Origin: Polaromonas sp.
GTDB lineage: Bacteria > Pseudomonadota > Gammaproteobacteria > Burkholderiales > Burkholderiaceae_C
NCBI RefSeq assembly: GCF_012927455.1
Contig: NZ_JABBPE010000003.1
Coordinates: forward strand, 82,970 to 146,969
Direction: 5' to 3'
Length of the DNA stretch: 64,000 nt
This document shows positions 9,348 to 18,580 of the stretch, piece after piece. The first letter of the stretch is position 1. The number at the start of each line of letters is the position of its first letter. The notes below the pieces were generated by a model, which was given only the letters and a program-made list of their open reading frames with translations, searched no databases and was not told where the DNA came from. The position numbers and the translations under genes were made by a program.

Positions 9348-10061
9348 CTACTCAAAACGCGTGCCCTGCGGGCCGCGCAGCACGATGTCAAATACGTAGC
9401 CGAGCGCGAAGTCGGGCTCGGTCACGTCCAGGCTGAAGTGGGCGACCATCAGCTCGCGCGTCCCTGGAGGCACGCCCTGGTAGATCGGGTCATGGGCGAG
9501 CAGCGGGTCGCCGGGGAAATACATCTGCGTCACCAGCCGGCTGGCAAAGTAGTCGCCGAACAGGGAAAAGTGAATGTGCCTGGGCCGCCAGGCGTTGGGG
9601 TGATTGCCCCAGGGATAGGCGCCGGGCTGGATGCTCGTGAAACTGTAGCGGCCCTGCTCGTCGGTCAGGCAGCGGCCCGCGCCAGCGAAGTTCGGGTCCA
9701 GCGGCGCCTGGTGCTGGTCCGCCCGGTGCACGTAACGACCAGCGGCATTGGCCTGCCACACCTCGACCAACGTGTGACGCACGGGGCGGCCGTCTTCATC
9801 GCTGACGCGGCCACAGACAATGATGCGCTCGCCCAGCGGCTCGCCATTTTTGATGGCGTTTTTGGTCAGGTCATGGTCCAGCGGGCCGAGTTGCGCAGCG
9901 CCGTAAACCGGCGCATGAAGCTGCGCCAGCGCTTGCTGGATGGGCAGCAAGGCCTGGGTCGGGCCGCGCAGCAGGGTTGATTTGTAGCCCGGGGAAATCA
10001 GCGGCGAATGGCTGGCCCAGTCGCGCGGGGCCAGGGCGCTGGCTTCAGGGTCTGGGTTCAT
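9348..10061 (-). CDS. pcaH: Protocatechuate 3,4-dioxygenase beta subunit (iron-binding)
   Basis: A 237-residue catalytic subunit. The ferric iron ligands expected for the family are all visible: Tyr110 (GRYVH), Tyr149 (GAYPWGNH), His162 and His164 (RPRHIHFSLFG). The intradiol-dioxygenase core runs from about residue 75 to the end. The ATG at 10061 is chosen because GGAG lies just upstream; an in-frame TTG four codons earlier is weaker. It is first gene of pcaHG. No other beta-ketoadipate genes are adjacent; a cut-down thiolase remnant at 56.6 kb is the only possible relative. Confidence 0.95.
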   Translation of the reverse strand: MNPDPEASALAPRDWASHSPLISPGYKSTLLRGPTQALLPIQQALAQLHAPVYGAAQLGPLDHDLTKNAIKNGEPLGERIIVCGRVSDEDGRPVRHTLVEVWQANAAGRYVHRADQHQAPLDPNFAGAGRCLTDEQGRYSFTSIQPGAYPWGNHPNAWRPRHIHFSLFGDYFASRLVTQMYFPGDPLLAHDPIYQGVPPGTRELMVAHFSLDVTEPDFALGYVFDIVLRGPQGTRFE

Positions 10062-10111
10062 CAAGGTCTCCAATAGTCGTCAGCAACGGTGATCGGTGGT
10101 GTCAAAAAAGG

Positions 10112-11068
10112 CTAGGGCAGCACGGCAAAACGGGTTTCCAGCGCAGCCAGGCCGAGCTCTTGCAGCAGCTGCTGCAAGCGCGCCTGCGCCGCACGGGTTT
10201 TGTTGGACTGGCCGGACTGCCCAGACTGCGATGGGGCCGGGCGGCTGGCCAGAATCAGTTCATTTTTCATCGAATGCTCCCAGCCCACCAGTTCGGTCAC
10301 CGTGACCTGGTAGCCGCTGGCTTCAAGCTGCAGGCAGCGCAGCACGTTGGTGATCTGGCTGCCAAACTCGCGCGCGTGCAGCGGATGGCGCCAAAGTTCG
10401 GCCAACGGGGTTTTGACCAGCGCAAGAGCCTTGCTTCTTTTCAGCACGCCGGCCACTTCAGCCTGGCAGCACGGCACCAGCACCATATGGCGCGCCTGCT
10501 TGGCCAGGCCAAAAGCAATCGCGTCGTCGGTGGCGGTGTCGCAGGCATGCAGGGCCGTCACGATGTCGATGCGCTCTGGCAGTTCGGACGAGACCGTGGA
10601 CTGCTGCACCGACAGGTTTAAAAACGACATGCGGGCAAAGCCCAGGCGCGTCGCCAGCGCACGCGACTTGTCGACCAGCTCGGCGCGGCTTTCAATGCCG
10701 TAAATATGGCCAGCGGTCTTTTGGCCGGAGTGCGCCACGTTGAAAAACAGGTCGTACAGGATAAAGCCGAGGTAGGACTTGCCAGCGCCGTGGTCGGCCA
10801 GCGTGAAATCGCCGTCAGCAGCGGAAACCTGCTCGAGCAGCGGCGCGATGAACTGGTAGAGGTGCAAGACTTGCTTGAGCTTGCGCCGGGTGTCCTGGTT
10901 GAGCTTGCCCTCGCGTGTCAGGATGTGCAATTCCTTCAGCAGTTCTATCGATTGGCCGGGGCGAAGCTCTTCAATGACTTGAGGCGGCGCCGTGGTCCGG
11001 CCGCTTGTTTGGCGGGACGGCTTGCCGGGGCGTGGGGTGCTGGTGTGTGGGGGACGGGGGTTTGACAT
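10112..11068 (-). CDS. Class I SAM-dependent methyltransferase (Methyltransf_32/METTL25-like)
   Basis: A 318-residue protein. After a Pro/Thr-rich N-terminal tail it has a Rossmann-like region with the SAM-binding motif ADHGAGKSYLGF (about residues 92-103), an acidic strand end GIESRAEL, then ALHACDTATD and VPCCQ, a combination typical of METTL25/RlmK-like families. The substrate is unknown; RNA is possible. A strong AGGAGG sits immediately upstream of the ATG. A run of eleven C (G on the coding strand) lies 21-31 bases upstream of the start. Confidence 0.85.
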   Translation of the reverse strand: MSNPRPPHTSTPRPGKPSRQTSGRTTAPPQVIEELRPGQSIELLKELHILTREGKLNQDTRRKLKQVLHLYQFIAPLLEQVSAADGDFTLADHGAGKSYLGFILYDLFFNVAHSGQKTAGHIYGIESRAELVDKSRALATRLGFARMSFLNLSVQQSTVSSELPERIDIVTALHACDTATDDAIAFGLAKQARHMVLVPCCQAEVAGVLKRSKALALVKTPLAELWRHPLHAREFGSQITNVLRCLQLEASGYQVTVTELVGWEHSMKNELILASRPAPSQSGQSGQSNKTRAAQARLQQLLQELGLAALETRFAVLP

Positions 11069-11150
11069 GGCCCTCCTAGTTTAGTGTGCCCCCCCCCCCA
11101 CTTGGGCCATGGCCGCGAAGCCGCAGCACCTCACCTGTTCGCTTTTTTGC

Positions 11151-11190
11151 ATTTACATTGCACACAATTTACTTGCACGATATAATTAAT
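11151..11190 (+). promoter_or_regulatory. Sigma70-type promoter and direct repeat in front of ohrR
   Basis: TTGCAC (11158-11163), 17 bases, then TATAAT (11181-11186): a near-consensus promoter. A direct repeat of ATTTAC(A)TTGCAC at 11151-11163 and 11167-11178 overlaps the -35 and spacer and is a candidate OhrR operator. The predicted start of transcription falls on or next to the ATG at 11193, so the message may be leaderless. Confidence 0.7.
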
Positions 11191-11192
11191 CT

Positions 11193-11648
11193 ATGCATAA
11201 CAACAAAATAGACAACGCCGACCACATGCTGCAGCTGGACCACCAGCTCTGCTTTGCGCTGTATTCGGCGTCGCTGGCCATGACGCGGATCTACAAGCCA
11301 CTGCTCGCTGAACTCGGACTGACCTATCCGCAGTACCTGGCCATGCTGGCGCTGTGGCAGCAGGACGGCCTGATGGTGTCGGAACTCGGCAATCGGCTTT
11401 TTCTGGATTCGGGCACGCTGACGCCCTTGCTCAAGCGCCTTGAAGCGGCCGGGCTGATCACGCGCTTGCGCGCCGTGCAAGACGAACGCCGCGTTCACAT
11501 CACGCTGACCGCCGCCGGGCGTCAGCTCAAGGCCCAGGCCGCAAAAATTCCGGGCTGCATCATCAGCGCCACCGAATGCTCCCTTCCCGAATTGATGGCG
11601 CTGACCAGCCGGGTGCAGGACTTGCGCCAACGACTGCTTGCGTCATGA
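11193..11648 (+). CDS. ohrR: Organic hydroperoxide-sensing repressor OhrR (MarR family)
   Basis: A 151-residue MarR-family winged-helix repressor. The sensing cysteine of the OhrR subfamily is present at Cys20 in [12 protein letters not shown]. The DNA-binding wing ([28 protein letters not shown]) is intact. In relatives, oxidation of this Cys releases the repressor from the ohr promoter. The target gene ohr follows 80 bases downstream on the same strand. A canonical promoter ends so close to the first ATG that leaderless translation is possible; a later ATG at 11226 would still keep the sensing Cys. Confidence 0.95.
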   Translation: MHNNKIDNADHMLQLDHQLCFALYSASLAMTRIYKPLLAELGLTYPQYLAMLALWQQDGLMVSELGNRLFLDSGTLTPLLKRLEAAGLITRLRAVQDERRVHITLTAAGRQLKAQAAKIPGCIISATECSLPELMALTSRVQDLRQRLLAS

Positions 11649-11728
11649 CTTCGCGCCTGCTGCCGGCTCAATTTTTTTGATTTTTCAACCCCCGCCTTCA
11701 TCCCAAGGCATTTTTCAAAGGCAACACC

Positions 11729-12148
11729 ATGACCACGAAACTCGACAAAGTGCTTTACACCGCCCATGCCCACACCACCGGCGGGCGCGACGGCCAGTCC
11801 AAAACCGACGACGGCCGCCTCGCCGTCACCCTGAGCTCGCCCGGCACCGCGGGCACCGGCACCAACCCCGAGCAGTTGTTTGCCGCCGGTTACTCGGCCT
11901 GCTTCATTGGCGCCATCAAGGCAGTGGCGGGCACGCAAAAAATCACCGTACCCGAAGGCACCAGCGTTGACGCCAGCGTCGACCTGGGCAAGATTTCCAA
12001 TGGCTATGGCATTGCCGTTCGCCTTGAAGTCACCCTGCCCGGCATGGAGCCCGCAGCCGCCCAGGCGCTGGTGGACGCAGCCCACCAGGTCTGCCCTTAT
12101 TCCAACGCCACGCGCGGCAATATCGACGTGGCGATCACGCTCAAGTAA
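11729..12148 (+). CDS. ohr: Organic hydroperoxide resistance peroxidase Ohr
   Basis: A 139-residue OsmC/Ohr-family thiol peroxidase that reduces organic hydroperoxides in the cytoplasm. Both catalytic cysteines are seen: Cys58 in GYSACF and Cys122 in HQVCPYSNATR. Residues GTGTNPEQLFAAGY match the Ohr core. It is regulated by the adjacent OhrR in related bacteria. A GC-rich hairpin lies directly after the stop codon. Confidence 0.95.
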   Translation: MTTKLDKVLYTAHAHTTGGRDGQSKTDDGRLAVTLSSPGTAGTGTNPEQLFAAGYSACFIGAIKAVAGTQKITVPEGTSVDASVDLGKISNGYGIAVRLEVTLPGMEPAAAQALVDAAHQVCPYSNATRGNIDVAITLK

Positions 12149-12153
12149 TTGAT

Positions 12154-12189
12154 GGGCCGCCGCGCAGGGGACTTCACTCCGGGCGGCCC
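12154..12189 (+). terminator. Strong hairpin after ohr
   Basis: GGGCCGCC at 12154-12161 pairs with GGCGGCCC at 12182-12189 around a 20-base loop, starting five bases after the ohr stop codon. It lacks a U-run, so it may end transcription only with help, or stabilise the 3' end. Confidence 0.5.
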
Positions 12190-12228
12190 GGCATTACAAC
12201 TGGTGGCGCATCCGATGTGCCGCCAGTT

Positions 12229-12285
12229 GCTACTGTTTTAATAGCTGCCTGCGCCCGTACCTATTGGGCTAGAAGCATATTTCAT
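12229..12285 (+). repeat. Two-hairpin dispersed repeat, copy 4
   Basis: GCTACTGTTTTAATAGC, then TGCGCCCGTACC, ATTGGGCTAGAAGC. Lies between ohr and srkA, both on the plus strand. Confidence 0.75.
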
Positions 12286-12397
12286 CTCTTAAATAGGCTG
12301 CAAAGCCATTGCAGACCGGATCAGCCCGGTCAGCCGCTGGCGGCGTGTAGTCAGACCCTGATGCGCTACGGGGCACTTCTGGGTCGACAATTGGGGT

Positions 12398-13459
12398 ATG
12401 ACTGAACACAACAAGGCAGCTCCGGCGCGCGACGCCGTCCACGCTTATGAAAGCCTGACCCCCGACGTGGTGCTGGACGCACTGGCCAGCGTCGGTTTGC
12501 TGGGCGATGGCCGGCTGATGGCGCTGTCTAGCTACGAAAACCGGGTCTATCAGGTCCATCTGGACAGCCCGGCCGGCGATGCCGAGTTGGCCGGCGACAT
12601 CGTGGTCGTCAAGTTCTACCGGCCGGACCGCTGGAGTGATGCCCAGATAATCGAAGAACATGCGTTTGCCGCCGAGCTGATGGCGGCCGAAATTCCGGTG
12701 GTGGGCGCGCTTGTGCTGAACGGTCAGACGCTGAATCACTTCAAGGGTTTCAGTTTCAGTGTTTCGCCAAGTCGGGGCGGGCGCCGCCCGGAACTCGACA
12801 ACCCGGAAGTGCTGGAATGGATTGGCCGCTTTCTGGCGCGCATCCACACCGTGGGCAGTGCCCAGCCTTTCACGCACCGTCCTGCGCTGAACCTGCAAAC
12901 CTTCGGCCTCGCCTCACGCGACATTTTGCTGGCCGGCGGTTATTTGCCGCTGGACATGGAGTCGCGTTGGCGCAAGGCGTTTGAAGAGGTAATGGTGGTG
13001 GCGCAGACCGTTTTTGAAAGCGTTGCCGATCCGGAGGGCGGTGTGCGCAGCCTGCGTCTGCACGGCGACTGCCACCCTGGCAACATTTTGTGGACGCCCG
13101 AAGGCATGCCGGGCGCCGGCCCGCATTTTGTCGACCTGGACGACGCCCGCAGCGGGCCGGCCGTGCAGGACTTGTGGATGCTGCTGTCGGGTGACCGCGC
13201 GCAGTGCACGCGGCAATTGGGCGCGCTGGTGGACGGCTATGAAGAGTTTCGCGCCTTTGACCGGCGCGAACTGGCGCTGATCGAGCCGCTGCGCACCTTG
13301 CGCCTGGTGCATTACAGCGCCTGGCTGGCGCAGCGCTGGCACGACCCGATTTTTCCCATCAACTTTCCCTGGTTTGGCTCCAGCGACTACTGGAAGGGCC
13401 AGGTTGACATGCTGGAAGAACAGCTTGAGGCCATGCAGGACGCGCCACTGGTGGCATAG
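12398..13459 (+). CDS. srkA: Stress response serine/threonine protein kinase SrkA (YihE/RdoA family)
   Basis: A 353-residue kinase of the choline/aminoglycoside-kinase-like fold. Family marks are ALSSYENRVYQV near residue 50, the catalytic loop HGDCHPGNILW (about residue 222) and the metal-binding VDLDDA. In E. coli the homologue counters death signalling under envelope and oxidative stress. It sits just beyond the ohr module but with a separate intergenic region of 249 bases. Confidence 0.93.
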   Translation: MTEHNKAAPARDAVHAYESLTPDVVLDALASVGLLGDGRLMALSSYENRVYQVHLDSPAGDAELAGDIVVVKFYRPDRWSDAQIIEEHAFAAELMAAEIPVVGALVLNGQTLNHFKGFSFSVSPSRGGRRPELDNPEVLEWIGRFLARIHTVGSAQPFTHRPALNLQTFGLASRDILLAGGYLPLDMESRWRKAFEEVMVVAQTVFESVADPEGGVRSLRLHGDCHPGNILWTPEGMPGAGPHFVDLDDARSGPAVQDLWMLLSGDRAQCTRQLGALVDGYEEFRAFDRRELALIEPLRTLRLVHYSAWLAQRWHDPIFPINFPWFGSSDYWKGQVDMLEEQLEAMQDAPLVA

Positions 13460-13588
13460 CCGGCTTTGGAGCGGCGGCCTTGCTGCAGCTAGGGATTGCG
13501 ATGACGGCCAAAGCGACAGGAACCGTTAGCATGTTCTGACCGGCAGAGCCCCAAGCTACGGTGGCCGCCGGACCACAAGGAGACACGC

Positions 13589-14557
13589 ATGATTCGTCGC
13601 TCGCTGCTGCTGGCCAGCCTGCTCATTTTCGCGACCAGCTGGTGCACCGCACAAGGCGCCTGGCCCAGCAAACCCATCACCATGATCGTGCCCTTTCCAC
13701 CGGGTGGCCTGGCTGACCTGGTGGCCCGCCCGGTGGCCGAAGCGATGTCGCGCGATCTCGGGCAACCGGTGGTGATTGAAAACAAAGCGGGCGCCGGCGG
13801 CGGCATTGGCATGGGGCTGGCCGCCAAGGCCAAAGCCGATGGCTACACCATTTTGCTGGCGCTGTCGTCCTTGACCGTATTTCCGGAGGCCGACGTTTTG
13901 CTGGGCCGGCCTGCCATGTTTGCTTTGCCTGATCTCAGGCCAGTGGCACGCTTCACAGCCGACCCCACGGTGCTGGCGGTACGCGCCGACGCGCCCTGGA
14001 AAACCGTGCAGCAGTTCATTGACGACGCAAAAAAACGCCCCGGCGCCATCAACTACGGCTCGTCAGGTAACTACGGCACCATGCATGTGCCTATGGAAAT
14101 TCTGGCGCAAAACGCCGGGGTGAAGATGACGCACATTCCGTTCACCGGCGCCGGCCCGGCCGTGGTGGCGCTACTCGGTGGCCAGATCGATGCGGTGTCG
14201 TCGGGGCCGGCCACCGTGCTGCAGCAGGTCAAGGCTGGCAAGTTGCGCGTGCTGGCGCACTGGGGCATTGGCCCGCTGGCCGCGCTGCCCGAAGTGCCCA
14301 GCCTGAAAGACGCCGGCTTCAATGCCGAGTACGCGCAGTGGTCAGGCCTGTTTATTCCGCAGGCCACGCCAGAACCGATTGCGCAGCGCCTGCGCGCAGC
14401 CGCCAAGGCCGCGGCGCAAGACGCCCGTGTCAAAGAAGTCATTCTGGGCGCTGGCAGCCCGGTGCTGTACCAGGACAGCTCCGAATTTGAAAAGTATGTG
14501 CAGGCCGATGCCAGACGAATGGCCGATGTCGTTAAACGCATCGGGAAGGTGGAGTAG
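13589..14557 (+). CDS. Bug-family (tripartite tricarboxylate transporter) periplasmic binding protein
   Basis: A 322-residue exported protein with a signal peptide ending around residue 22 (SWCTAQGAWP). The TctC/Bug signatures PSKPITMIVPFPPGG, ADLVARPVAEAMS and VVIENKAGAGGGIG are present. Such proteins bind small carboxylates and many are orphans without a cognate TctAB membrane pair, as here. A Shine-Dalgarno AAGGAG precedes the ATG. A second Bug gene follows after 40 bases on the same strand. Confidence 0.93.
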   Translation: MIRRSLLLASLLIFATSWCTAQGAWPSKPITMIVPFPPGGLADLVARPVAEAMSRDLGQPVVIENKAGAGGGIGMGLAAKAKADGYTILLALSSLTVFPEADVLLGRPAMFALPDLRPVARFTADPTVLAVRADAPWKTVQQFIDDAKKRPGAINYGSSGNYGTMHVPMEILAQNAGVKMTHIPFTGAGPAVVALLGGQIDAVSSGPATVLQQVKAGKLRVLAHWGIGPLAALPEVPSLKDAGFNAEYAQWSGLFIPQATPEPIAQRLRAAAKAAAQDARVKEVILGAGSPVLYQDSSEFEKYVQADARRMADVVKRIGKVE

Positions 14558-14597
14558 GCCCTCCGAGCCCGTCACCCCCTTGCCATCGAAGAACTTT

Positions 14598-15575
14598 ATG
14601 CAACGTGGTTTCCTTCGTTCACTGGTGTTGCTCATCGGCCTGATGTCATCGCTAGCGGCCGCGCCCGCGCTGGCTCAGAGCTACCCCGGCAAGCCGGTGC
14701 GGGTGATCGTGCCCTTTGCAGCGGGCGGCCCGGCCGATGTGTACGCGCGTTTCATGGCGCAGCGCCTGCAGGAGGCGCTGGGGCAGTCCTTCGTGGTGGA
14801 CAACCGGCCGGGCGCGGGCTCGGTGATTGGCACCGACGCGGTGGCAAAGGCGGCGCCCGACGGCTACACCTTGCTGCTCATGTCCAATGCACACACCGTC
14901 AACGAATCGCTGATTCCGAACAAGCCGTTTCAATTGATGCGCGACTTTGTAGCGATTGCGCCACTCAACTACTCCGATTTGGTGCTGGTTGCCAACCCGG
15001 CCTTGCCGGCGTCTACCCTGAAAGACCTGATAAGCCAGGCCAAGGCCAGCCCGGGCAAGCTCAACTACGCCTCATCCGGTCCGGGAACGCCCTACCATAT
15101 GGCGGGCGAGCTATTTAAAAGCATGGCGGGCGTTTACCTGGTGCACATCCCCTACCGCGGAAGTAGCGGCGCGCGCACCGACGTGATAGGCGGCCAGGTC
15201 GACGTGATGTTTGACGCGGTCACGACCATGGCCGAACAGGTGAAGGCTGGCAAGGTCAAGGCGCTGGGCACCACCGGCAAGACCCGCTCCGAGGTGCTGC
15301 CGGATGTGCCCACGCTGAACGAAGCGGGCGTGCCGGGCTATGAAGCCACCATCTGGCTGGGTTTGATGGCCCCGCGCGCAACGCCCAAGGCGGTGGTCGA
15401 CAAGCTCAACGATGCAGTCTCCAAAATTGTTGGCCAGCCCGAGATCAAACAACTCTGGGGCAAGCAGGGCGCCGTGCCTCTGGTCATGACGCCCGAGCTG
15501 TTTGACAAGTACGTGCGTGACGACATTGCCAAATGGGCACGCGTGATCAAGACCGCCAATATCAAGGTCGACTGA
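14598..15575 (+). CDS. Second Bug-family (TctC-like) periplasmic binding protein
   Basis: A 325-residue protein starting MQRGFLRSLVLL, with a clear signal peptide ending LAQSYPGK. Signatures: VIVPFAAGGPADVYARFMAQ, VVDNRPGAGSVIGTD. It sits 40 bases after the preceding Bug gene; the pair is too divergent to look like a recent tandem duplication. No transporter membrane subunits are nearby. The frame is open further upstream inside the previous gene, but the ATG at 14598 begins the signal peptide. Confidence 0.93.
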   Translation: MQRGFLRSLVLLIGLMSSLAAAPALAQSYPGKPVRVIVPFAAGGPADVYARFMAQRLQEALGQSFVVDNRPGAGSVIGTDAVAKAAPDGYTLLLMSNAHTVNESLIPNKPFQLMRDFVAIAPLNYSDLVLVANPALPASTLKDLISQAKASPGKLNYASSGPGTPYHMAGELFKSMAGVYLVHIPYRGSSGARTDVIGGQVDVMFDAVTTMAEQVKAGKVKALGTTGKTRSEVLPDVPTLNEAGVPGYEATIWLGLMAPRATPKAVVDKLNDAVSKIVGQPEIKQLWGKQGAVPLVMTPELFDKYVRDDIAKWARVIKTANIKVD

Positions 15576-15654
15576 AATCCTGCCTACGCCTTTGATCCCT
15601 GGCTTTTTGCCGTATCAGCACTCACGTCACGAACCACTTCACTTATCAGACACC

Positions 15655-16356
15655 ATGAAACTCCTTCATTTGCTCAGCGGTGGCGCAGCCCAAGGGTTGG
15701 TCACCCAGCTCGAAGACCGCTTCGAGGCGAAATCGGGCTGCGGGATTGACGCCAGTTTTGGCGCTGTCGGCATGATGAAAGACAGCCTGCTTGCGGGCGC
15801 GCCCTGCGACGTGCTCATCCTCACTGAAGCTTTGATCGGCCAGCTCACTGTCAGCGGCGAACTCGTTGCGGGCAGCGCTCAGGCGCTGGGCGTGGTGAAG
15901 ACCGGCGTCGCAGTCAGGGCCGGCGAGCCAGCGCCTGATGTGGGCAGCCCGGCCGCGCTCAAAGCCGCGTTGCAATCGGCGCGCGGCATTTACTTTCCCG
16001 ATCCGCTCAAGGCCACAGCCGGCATTCATTTCATGCGCGTGCTCAAGCAATTGGGCCTGGACACCGAGCTGGCCGGCCGGCTGCGTCCGTTTCCGAACGG
16101 TGCTACAGCCATGAGAGCGCTGGCGGAGGCGGCAGAAAAGGAGCCCGGGCTGCTGGGCTGCACCCAGATTACGGAGATATTGAACACGCCGGGCGTGCAA
16201 CTGATCGCACCGCTGCCCAAGGAGTTTGAGCTCGCCACCGTCTACACCGCAGCGCTGTGCACGCGCGCCACCCAGCCGCAGGCGGCGCGAGAGTTGATTG
16301 CGTTGCTGGCCAGCGCGGACGCCGCCGCGTTGCGTCGCGTCTGCGGGTTTGACTAA
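15655..16356 (+). CDS. ModA-like substrate-binding domain protein without signal peptide
   Basis: A 233-residue protein of the molybdate-binding/extracellular solute-binding fold: MKLLHLLSGGAAQGL, the internal stretch FGAVGMMKDSLLAGAPCDVLILT, then GIYFPDPLKATAGIHF. Normal ModA begins with a signal peptide; here the first beta strand starts at residue 2, so the protein is predicted cytoplasmic. It could be a sensor or an anion-binding enzyme accessory. It is third in a same-strand run after two Bug genes and may share their transcript. Confidence 0.8.
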   Translation: MKLLHLLSGGAAQGLVTQLEDRFEAKSGCGIDASFGAVGMMKDSLLAGAPCDVLILTEALIGQLTVSGELVAGSAQALGVVKTGVAVRAGEPAPDVGSPAALKAALQSARGIYFPDPLKATAGIHFMRVLKQLGLDTELAGRLRPFPNGATAMRALAEAAEKEPGLLGCTQITEILNTPGVQLIAPLPKEFELATVYTAALCTRATQPQAARELIALLASADAAALRRVCGFD

Positions 16357-16404
16357 CCCGCTTTAAAAAAGCGCCGCCAGCACGGCGACGCCGTCATGGC
16401 CCCG
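16357..16404. terminator. Possible bidirectional terminator between the ModA-like gene and htpG
   Basis: The 48-base gap between two convergent genes holds CGCTTTAAAAAAGCG, a short stem with an A/T-rich loop and flanking T/A run. The stem is only five pairs, so the call is weak. Confidence 0.35.
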
Positions 16405-18315
16405 TCAGGCTTTTTCCAGCAGCTGATTGACGCGCCGCACATAGGCGGCAGGATCATCGGGCATGCCGCCTTCGGCCAGCAGCGCCTGGTCAAACAGAAT
16501 GTGCGCCAGATCGTCAAAGTGATCGCTGCCTTCGAGTTTTTTGACCAGCGGGTGCTGCGCATTGATTTCCAGAATCGGCTTGACTTCAGGCGCTGGTTGG
16601 CCGGCCTGCTTGAGCATGCGGGCCAGCTGCGTGGACATGTCGCCGTCCTGCACCACCAGGCAGGCCGGTGAGTCGACCAGGCGCGTGGTGGCGCGCACGT
16701 CTTTGGCCTTGTCTTTCAACACCTCTTTAAGCTTGTCGAGCATGGGCTTGAACTGGGTTTGCGCTTCTTCCGCGGCCTTTTTCTCGTCTTCGTCCTGCAA
16801 TTTGCCCAAGTCCACCGCGCCTTTGGAAACCGACTGCAGCGGCGTGCCGTCGAACTCGTGCAGGTAGTTCAGCGCCCATTCGTCGACGCGGTCGGACATC
16901 AAGAGCACTTCAATGCCCTTTTTGCGGAATATTTCTAACTGCGGGCTGTTTTTGGCGGCAGCCAGCGTGTCGGCCGTGATGTAGTAAATCGCGTCCTGGC
17001 CTTCCTTCATGCGCGCCTTGTAGTCGGCAAAGCTCACGCTGGTGGTGTCAGTCGTGGAACTGGCAAAACGCAATAGCTTGGCCAGGCGTTCGCGATTGGC
17101 GAAATCTTCACCCAGGCCTTCTTTCAGCACAGCGCCAAATTCGGCATAAAAGGCCTTGAACTTGTCCGCCTCATTGGCGGCCAAGTCCTCAATCATGGCC
17201 AGCACGCGCTTGGTGCAGCCTTCACGAATCGCCTTGACCGCACGACTTTCCTGCAAGAGCTCGCGCGACACGTTGAGCGGCAGGTCCGACGAATCCACCA
17301 CGCCTTTGACAAAGCGCAGATACGTCGGCAGCAGCGCCTGCGCGTCGTCCATGATGAAGACGCGCTTGACGTACAGCTTTACGCCGGCGGCCTTGTCGCG
17401 GTTGAACATGTCCATGGGCGCCTTGGCGGGGATAAACAGCAGCTGGGTGTACTCGGTCGATCCTTCCACGCGGTTGTGCGTAGTGGCCAGCGGCGCTTGG
17501 CTGTCATAACTGATTTGCTTGTAAAACTCGTCGTAGTGTTCCTGTGTGATGTCTTTTTTGGGCCGCGTCCAAAGCGCCGCCGCCTGGTTGACGGTTTCCC
17601 ACTCGCCGGTGGCGACCATCTCGCCCGGCTGGCGACCACCAGAGGGGTCATTCGGAATTTCTTCGCCGTCCTTCCATTCTTCCTTGGGCATCAGGATCGG
17701 CAGCGAGATATGGTCAGAGTATTTGTTGATGATGCCCTTGAGCTTCCAGGCGTTCAGGTAGTCGTTGGCGTCGTCTTTCAGGTGCAGGATGACGCTGGTG
17801 CCACGCTCGGCACGCTGGCTCTCGCTGACTTCGAACTCTCCCGTGCCCTCGCTCACCCAGCGCACGCCCTGTGCAGCAGGCAGGCCGGCGCGGCGGCTTT
17901 CCACGGTGATCTTGTCAGCGACGATAAAGCCCGAATAAAAGCCGACGCCGAACTGGCCGATCAGCTGCGCGTCGTTTTGCTGGTCACCCGACAGCTTGGC
18001 CATGAAGTCGCGCGTGCCGCTCTTGGCAATCGTGCCGAGATGCTCAATCGCCTCTTGCTGCGACAGGCCGATGCCGTTGTCGGTGATGGTCAAAGTTCGG
18101 GCCGTCTTATCAAAACTCACGCGCACCTTGAGCTCGGCATCGCCATCCTGCAGCGACGCATCGTTGAGCGCTTCAAAACGCAGCTTGTCGCAAGCGTCCG
18201 AGGCGTTGGAGATCAACTCGCGCAAAAAGATGTCTGGATTGGAGTAAAGCGAATGCGTGACCAGCTTGAGCAGCTGGGCGACTTCGGCCTGAAAGGAAAG
18301 GGTTTGTTTTTGCAT
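16405..18315 (-). CDS. htpG: Hsp90-family molecular chaperone HtpG
   Basis: A 636-residue cytoplasmic chaperone. The N-terminal GHKL ATPase domain is clear: [17 protein letters not shown] (binding Asn/Asp), [11 protein letters not shown] and [15 protein letters not shown]. The middle and C-terminal dimerisation domains follow, with [18 protein letters not shown] and a C-terminal end without MEEVD, as in bacteria. Length is standard. Confidence 0.98.
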   Translation of the reverse strand: MQKQTLSFQAEVAQLLKLVTHSLYSNPDIFLRELISNASDACDKLRFEALNDASLQDGDAELKVRVSFDKTARTLTITDNGIGLSQQEAIEHLGTIAKSGTRDFMAKLSGDQQNDAQLIGQFGVGFYSGFIVADKITVESRRAGLPAAQGVRWVSEGTGEFEVSESQRAERGTSVILHLKDDANDYLNAWKLKGIINKYSDHISLPILMPKEEWKDGEEIPNDPSGGRQPGEMVATGEWETVNQAAALWTRPKKDITQEHYDEFYKQISYDSQAPLATTHNRVEGSTEYTQLLFIPAKAPMDMFNRDKAAGVKLYVKRVFIMDDAQALLPTYLRFVKGVVDSSDLPLNVSRELLQESRAVKAIREGCTKRVLAMIEDLAANEADKFKAFYAEFGAVLKEGLGEDFANRERLAKLLRFASSTTDTTSVSFADYKARMKEGQDAIYYITADTLAAAKNSPQLEIFRKKGIEVLLMSDRVDEWALNYLHEFDGTPLQSVSKGAVDLGKLQDEDEKKAAEEAQTQFKPMLDKLKEVLKDKAKDVRATTRLVDSPACLVVQDGDMSTQLARMLKQAGQPAPEVKPILEINAQHPLVKKLEGSDHFDDLAHILFDQALLAEGGMPDDPAAYVRRVNQLLEKA

Positions 18316-18580
18316 GATTTAATGAAAATGTGTTTTTTTGTTACATGTTCGAATGAAAAGTCCGAGAGCGAAGCTACTTCCGGCAATGCTTTCAACTGGT
18401 TACGTCAGTCTGTTTTCTCTTTAAATCCAATAACTTCAACGGTTATTTGTGAAAAATTACCTATTTTTTAAATGTTTTAACAAGTAAATATATCGACTAT
18501 TTGTAGTGTTTAGTTACATTAAGGTTGCTTTCAGCAGCAATCCGTTTTCTCTCTATTTTATTTCCAACCGGAGATTCCCC
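18316..18580. other. AT-rich divergent control region between htpG and the pilus operon
   Basis: About 265 bases, visibly richer in A and T than the flanks, between the divergent htpG and pilin genes. It must hold both promoters; T-runs and TTTAAATG/TAAATATA stretches near 18,470-18,495 are possible -10 elements, but no pair was convincing enough to name. Confidence 0.5.
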
